NCBI GenBank assembly: GCA_964468815.1
Contig: CAYXWN010000017.1
Span: forward strand, 1-35,995
Reading direction: 5' to 3'
Origin: UMGS621 sp964468815
Lineage (GTDB): Bacteria > Bacillota > Clostridia > Christensenellales > Borkfalkiaceae
DNA length: 35,995 nucleotides
The stretch's first letter is position 1. The number at the start of each line of letters is the position of its first letter. Position numbers and translations under genes: made by a program. Shown in pieces: positions 34,101 through 35,995 of this stretch. Under the pieces are notes generated by a model. The model made no database searches, was not told the DNA's origin, and saw only the letters and a program-made list of their open reading frames with translations.

Positions 34101-34381
34101 GTTTCGTTCAGAATTTTCCGAACCAACATAACGGAGCCTTGCTTGGAAAGCCGCGCCCCCGCCGTCCCGTGCTCGGATAAGTAACGGCGGAACGAGCCTA
34201 CGTCCGTCGTAAACGCGCCGCCGCAACGCTCGCACAACTCGCGTTCCAGCCACAACGTGATCTTTTCTTCCGAAAAGACCAACGTCCGTTGATCTAACGT
34301 AGACGGCAAAGAAGCCGCATATTCGGTTGCCGCCGCAGCACATTCAAAATAAGAGCGGCGGATATTCAATGATACGTTCAT
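31112..34381 (-). CDS. addB: ATP-dependent nuclease subunit B (AddB), no visible P-loop
   Basis: The 1089-residue partner of AddA has a C-terminal nuclease with RVIDYKTGG. Iron-sulfur staple cysteines are seen in FTCPYRNFLEGG and ACAVCPYGGICGF. Unlike B. subtilis AddB, the N-terminus (MNVSLNIRRSYFECAAAATEY) shows no GxxGxGK[ST] Walker A motif, so the UvrD-like part is probably an inactive scaffold, as in RexB-type proteins. No ribosome site precedes ATG 34381; a -10 box ends six bases before it, so the mRNA is likely leaderless. The gene is divergent from the lipoprotein gene. Confidence 0.88.
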   Translation of the reverse strand: MNVSLNIRRSYFECAAAATEYAASLPSTLDQRTLVFSEEKITLWLERELCERCGGAFTTDVGSFRRYLSEHGTAGARLSKQGSVMLVRKILNETNLPCFRRKTKNLAPALYELIAQLKSALVSPDELAEGLQGCNGVLKNKLEDILAVYRSYEERLETERLTDQGDYLDGLAPLLAKEKTLANTDVLLVGYSAWTAQEREIVRTLIEHARSVSAFLVGGDNDSVYTNEAIDHFYALAKQVGATVRTAPECVSLHTAARLLSERLYQPSVFYGTGEKTDAVFCYEAQTAEEEAEHVAEIIKREVEKGARFRDFAIAAGDLVGDRQVLKRIFRAYRIPTFIDVKRNLSEHALARFLLGYLALIRKNFDRSDVLRFIKNPLFGEDVSLADGFENYLLKNNVKRGGLFYPFTKEDERLADYERIRGIVTSLNAPRRRTAAEFTRALRSLMEQFDTENRILSLASELRMVGEREEAAVTEQVYAKVLVVLDEITSIMGETPVSAEDFESVLTSGLVSQEISVIPQFFDAVYVGNFKDCKFKRVRYLFAFGMNGDVPFTKSDAAILNDTDIARLQAFRVVVEPKIRAVNRRERENTCLALFSFSERLYLSYRLTDRDGRSVGKSEMIDYFLRIFDGLPVMGKEGVNRFYENGTETVKDGLDAMRFLDEEQGKRVFARDAGRFRAGALSDFSGASTFYVCMAERGKKQELDDILTCSNAELQVLLDRGKEILLRSDMVSATALERYFTCPYRNFLEGGLHLSERKDGEVKPLDTGNFLHAVLEKYVRRIAEIQTKEESDSVVEEICEELKKKDTYEPFLADGKGSVAVERLVAEAKRVAYAVRDQIVRSQFSNVKTEVCFGEKSNTYRAIALQGKRGTYRINGKVDRIDFADDGYIRVIDYKTGGVSKEDKYLYAGRRLQLYLYMNAFVGENAKPAGVYYFPVSDRYGEEGEDSPYQLIGHTLDELHVLEKSDCTLDMEHPKSEILGVGLSIDKKTGEVKTGKSRSLISEQTFDAYLKYAKAIAEKGVSELELGAIPPSPLEEACAVCPYGGICGFEAGVNGENREIDNVSSAAISEAVGEKEDNGATERGTEACD

Positions 34382-34387
34382 ATAAAT

Positions 34388-34415
34388 ATTTTAACATATT
34401 CCCAAAGGATTGCAA
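34388..34415 (-). promoter_or_regulatory. Promoter of addB (leaderless type)
   Basis: Minus strand: -35 TTGCAA (34410-34415), 16-bp spacer, extended -10 TGTTAAAAT (hexamer 34388-34393). Six bases then separate it from the addB ATG. Confidence 0.6.
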
Positions 34416-34420
34416 AATGT

Positions 34421-34449
34421 TTTACAATTTTTTTTGAATATGTTAAAAT
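34421..34449 (+). promoter_or_regulatory. Promoter of the unknown lipoprotein gene
   Basis: Plus strand: -35 TTTACA (34421-34426), 17-bp spacer, extended -10 TGTTAAAAT (hexamer 34444-34449). Its GAATATGTTAAAAT (34436-34449) is a perfect inverted copy of the addB -10 region (34388-34401). Confidence 0.7.
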
Positions 34450-34475
34450 GTCTGTATCAAATAATCGGAGAAATT

Positions 34476-35531
34476 ATGAAAAAATCCATACCTTTTATTG
34501 CACTTGCGCTTTCCGCCTTGCTTTTTGCGAGCGCATGCAGCTGTCAACCGACTACAAAATATTCGTTTACCGCCAATTGGACGGATAACGGGCAGTATCA
34601 AGAGCAAATCGAAACGCTGCAATACGAAATCACGCACAAAAAAGAAAGCATTACGTTCCCGTCCGAAAACGGAACGACTTACGGCAATTTGGAAGCCGAA
34701 GAAACGGACGTAACGTATTCAAACGGAACGTATTTAACCGTGTTGGAAACGTCTCCCACGCTCCCCGACGGCATCGCCGATCCGCGAAAAGAAGACGCTT
34801 CCTTGCACCTTTACCGTTTGCACACCGAACTCAATATGACGGCGACTTTTTCGACCGTCGGTAAAACGGACGACGTAAAGTCGAATGAAGATCAAATCGT
34901 TTCGGACGTATATTTCTTGGACGAAAACAAGGGCTTACAGCCGATTTATTCCAAACAAGAGGTCTGCGCTTCCGCATTCAGTACCGCTTTCAACGTCTAC
35001 CGTTACAGCACGGAAGCAAAATATGAAAACGGTAAAGTATATCTCACCGTAACCGCAAAGGACGACGTAACCAAGGAAGCCTTCCGCATGACCGAATCCG
35101 CGAAAAGCATGGAATTCGATTATACCGAAAGTGCCGTTCTCGATACCGAAGCGTTGCTGTTCGCGATTCGCGGAATGTCGCTTACCGATACGTTCAGCAG
35201 TCAATACAATCTGTTCAGCGCAACCGCTATGGAAACGATGGCAGCCACCGTCGCGGTAAAAGAAAGCGTTCCCGTTTCCCAAAATTGGACTTGCACCTAT
35301 AACGGAGAAACTCTCCCGAAAGGCGACACCGTGCAAACTTGGGCGATCTCGGCGATTCGGGCAAACAGCACCTATACGGGCTTCCCGAAAATCTGCTACT
35401 ATCAGAAGAAAGCGGAATCCAACCAAAGCAAGGACAACCGTTGCTTCCTCGTCCGCTACATCAATCCGCTGACCAACGCAACCGGTTACTTGCAATACGA
35501 TTTAAAGAGTGCCGTCATCGAAAAACGCTAA
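34476..35531 (+). CDS. Lipoprotein of unknown function
   Basis: A clear lipoprotein signal (MKKSIPFIALALSALLF, lipobox ASAC, Cys21) is followed by a Cys and about 330 polar residues rich in Thr, Ser and Tyr with beta-strand character. I see no recognisable domain or catalytic motif. ATG 34476 has CGGAG as ribosome site and matches the signal peptide; 22 upstream codons of open frame lie over the promoter. The next gene is 32 bases downstream and probably co-transcribed. It is likely an anchored extracytoplasmic protein; no function can be assigned. Confidence 0.75.
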   Translation: MKKSIPFIALALSALLFASACSCQPTTKYSFTANWTDNGQYQEQIETLQYEITHKKESITFPSENGTTYGNLEAEETDVTYSNGTYLTVLETSPTLPDGIADPRKEDASLHLYRLHTELNMTATFSTVGKTDDVKSNEDQIVSDVYFLDENKGLQPIYSKQEVCASAFSTAFNVYRYSTEAKYENGKVYLTVTAKDDVTKEAFRMTESAKSMEFDYTESAVLDTEALLFAIRGMSLTDTFSSQYNLFSATAMETMAATVAVKESVPVSQNWTCTYNGETLPKGDTVQTWAISAIRANSTYTGFPKICYYQKKAESNQSKDNRCFLVRYINPLTNATGYLQYDLKSAVIEKR

Positions 35532-35563
35532 CGATAAACGGCTCTTAAACGAAGGAGAAAATC

Positions 35564-35815
35564 ATGCTGGATTATAAATTCGACACGCAACTCTTAATCG
35601 AGGGCGAAAACCTCAGCGAAGAAGCAATCAGTAACTACTTTTCAGAGCATTTTGAAGGCGACTGTTTACTCGCCGTCGGCTACGACGAATTGATCAAAAT
35701 TCATTTTCACACCAACGAGCCTTGGAAAGTTTTGGAATACTGCGCCTCGTTAGGCGATATTTACGACGTCGTAATAGAAAACATGGAACGCCAAGCAAAA
35801 GGCGAACAAGGCTAA
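35564..35815 (+). CDS. Free-standing FakA/YloV middle-domain-like protein
   Basis: The 83-residue protein matches the middle domain of FakA (YloV, the DAK2-containing fatty acid kinase). An N-terminal strand and ENLSEEAI helix are followed by GDCLLAVGYDELIKIHFHTNEPWKVLEY and GDIYDVVIENMERQ. In FakA the corresponding parts are GDSLLVIADDELVKVHIHSEHPGDVL and IKIENMRQQ. The Cys of the FakA FGYCTE segment is replaced here (YKFDTQ). No kinase domain or fakB gene is in view. The ribosome site is AAGGAG. It could be an accessory or regulatory partner to a FakA elsewhere; this is inference. Confidence 0.75.
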   Translation: MLDYKFDTQLLIEGENLSEEAISNYFSEHFEGDCLLAVGYDELIKIHFHTNEPWKVLEYCASLGDIYDVVIENMERQAKGEQG

Positions 35816-35871
35816 CCCCGTTCGCCCCTTAACAACGTTAAATTTTACAAGACTATCCCTCCCAAACGGCT

Positions 35872-35908
35872 GACGCCCCCGAAAGTTTATAAAACTTTCG
35901 GGGGCGTC
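35872..35908 (+). terminator. Strong GC-rich hairpin after the FakA-domain gene
   Basis: Perfect 17-bp arms (GACGCCCCCGAAAGTTT and its complement) have loop ATA. Only TT follows, so it resembles the hairpin at 18815-18851 more than a classic T-tract terminator. Confidence 0.65.
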
Positions 35909-35995
35909 TTAAACTGCGGAGATTTTTTCGGAAATAAGACCTCCTGTTACAATAATATTTGACCGGAAAAGTATTTCAATCCGGAAATGCTTTTC
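35909..35995. other. Non-coding right edge
   Basis: No coding frame is visible. It holds an AT-rich segment with TTACAATAATATTTGACC and a near-repeat, GACCGGAAAAG / ATCCGGAAATG. A promoter for a gene beyond the edge is possible but unproven. Confidence 0.3.

Overview
The window looks like a chromosomal segment of a Gram-positive, low-to-mid GC member of the Clostridia, probably uncultured. The evidence is the Bacillota-style gene sets (comF-secA-prfB, addB-addA, prs-pth-mfd-foldase lipoprotein), the lipobox lipoproteins, the sigma-A type promoters, and a two-subunit class I fumarase. The taxonomic placement is inference from gene content only.

Left edge (1-1424): the end of a mobile element, with a MobV relaxase cut by the window start and a decayed small ORF. 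It stops just before the 3' end of a tRNA-Gln(CTG) gene, a classic integration site. Next comes a long leftward housekeeping run (12921 down to 1561). Its order is CPBP protease, rlmH, M14 peptidase, tadA, prs (own promoter), pth, mfd, a PrsA-like foldase lipoprotein (own promoter), a DEDDh exonuclease and an AEC transporter. ATGA stop/start overlaps couple several of these genes.

Centre (13030-18787, rightward): fumarase alpha and beta subunits, then a tightly spaced gene for a two-TM protein with a divergent Nudix-like domain. After that comes a large surface lipoprotein with Cys-rich tandem repeats and about eighteen BspA-type leucine-rich repeats. The start codon of that lipoprotein is out of frame with its signal peptide. 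A bidirectional terminator separates it from the leftward operon metK-comF-secA-prfB-tsaD (25954 down to 19164). This operon starts from a consensus promoter and has no SAM riboswitch and no hpf gene between comF and secA.

Right part: a PflX-like radical SAM gene is transcribed divergently from metK. Leftward addB-addA and a small membrane protein converge on it. addB shares a symmetric divergent promoter region with an unknown lipoprotein, which is followed by a free-standing FakA (YloV) middle-domain protein.

The most notable points are these: the fumarase-linked 2TM-Nudix-like protein, which recalls CBASS TM-NUDIX effectors but lacks a CD-NTase neighbour; the frameshifted repeat lipoprotein; two genes whose -10 boxes sit exactly 6 nt before an ATG with no Shine-Dalgarno (candidate leaderless mRNAs); an AddB without a visible P-loop; and a ribosome-binding site buried in a nested hairpin. 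I see no CRISPR array, rRNA, transposase or integrase.
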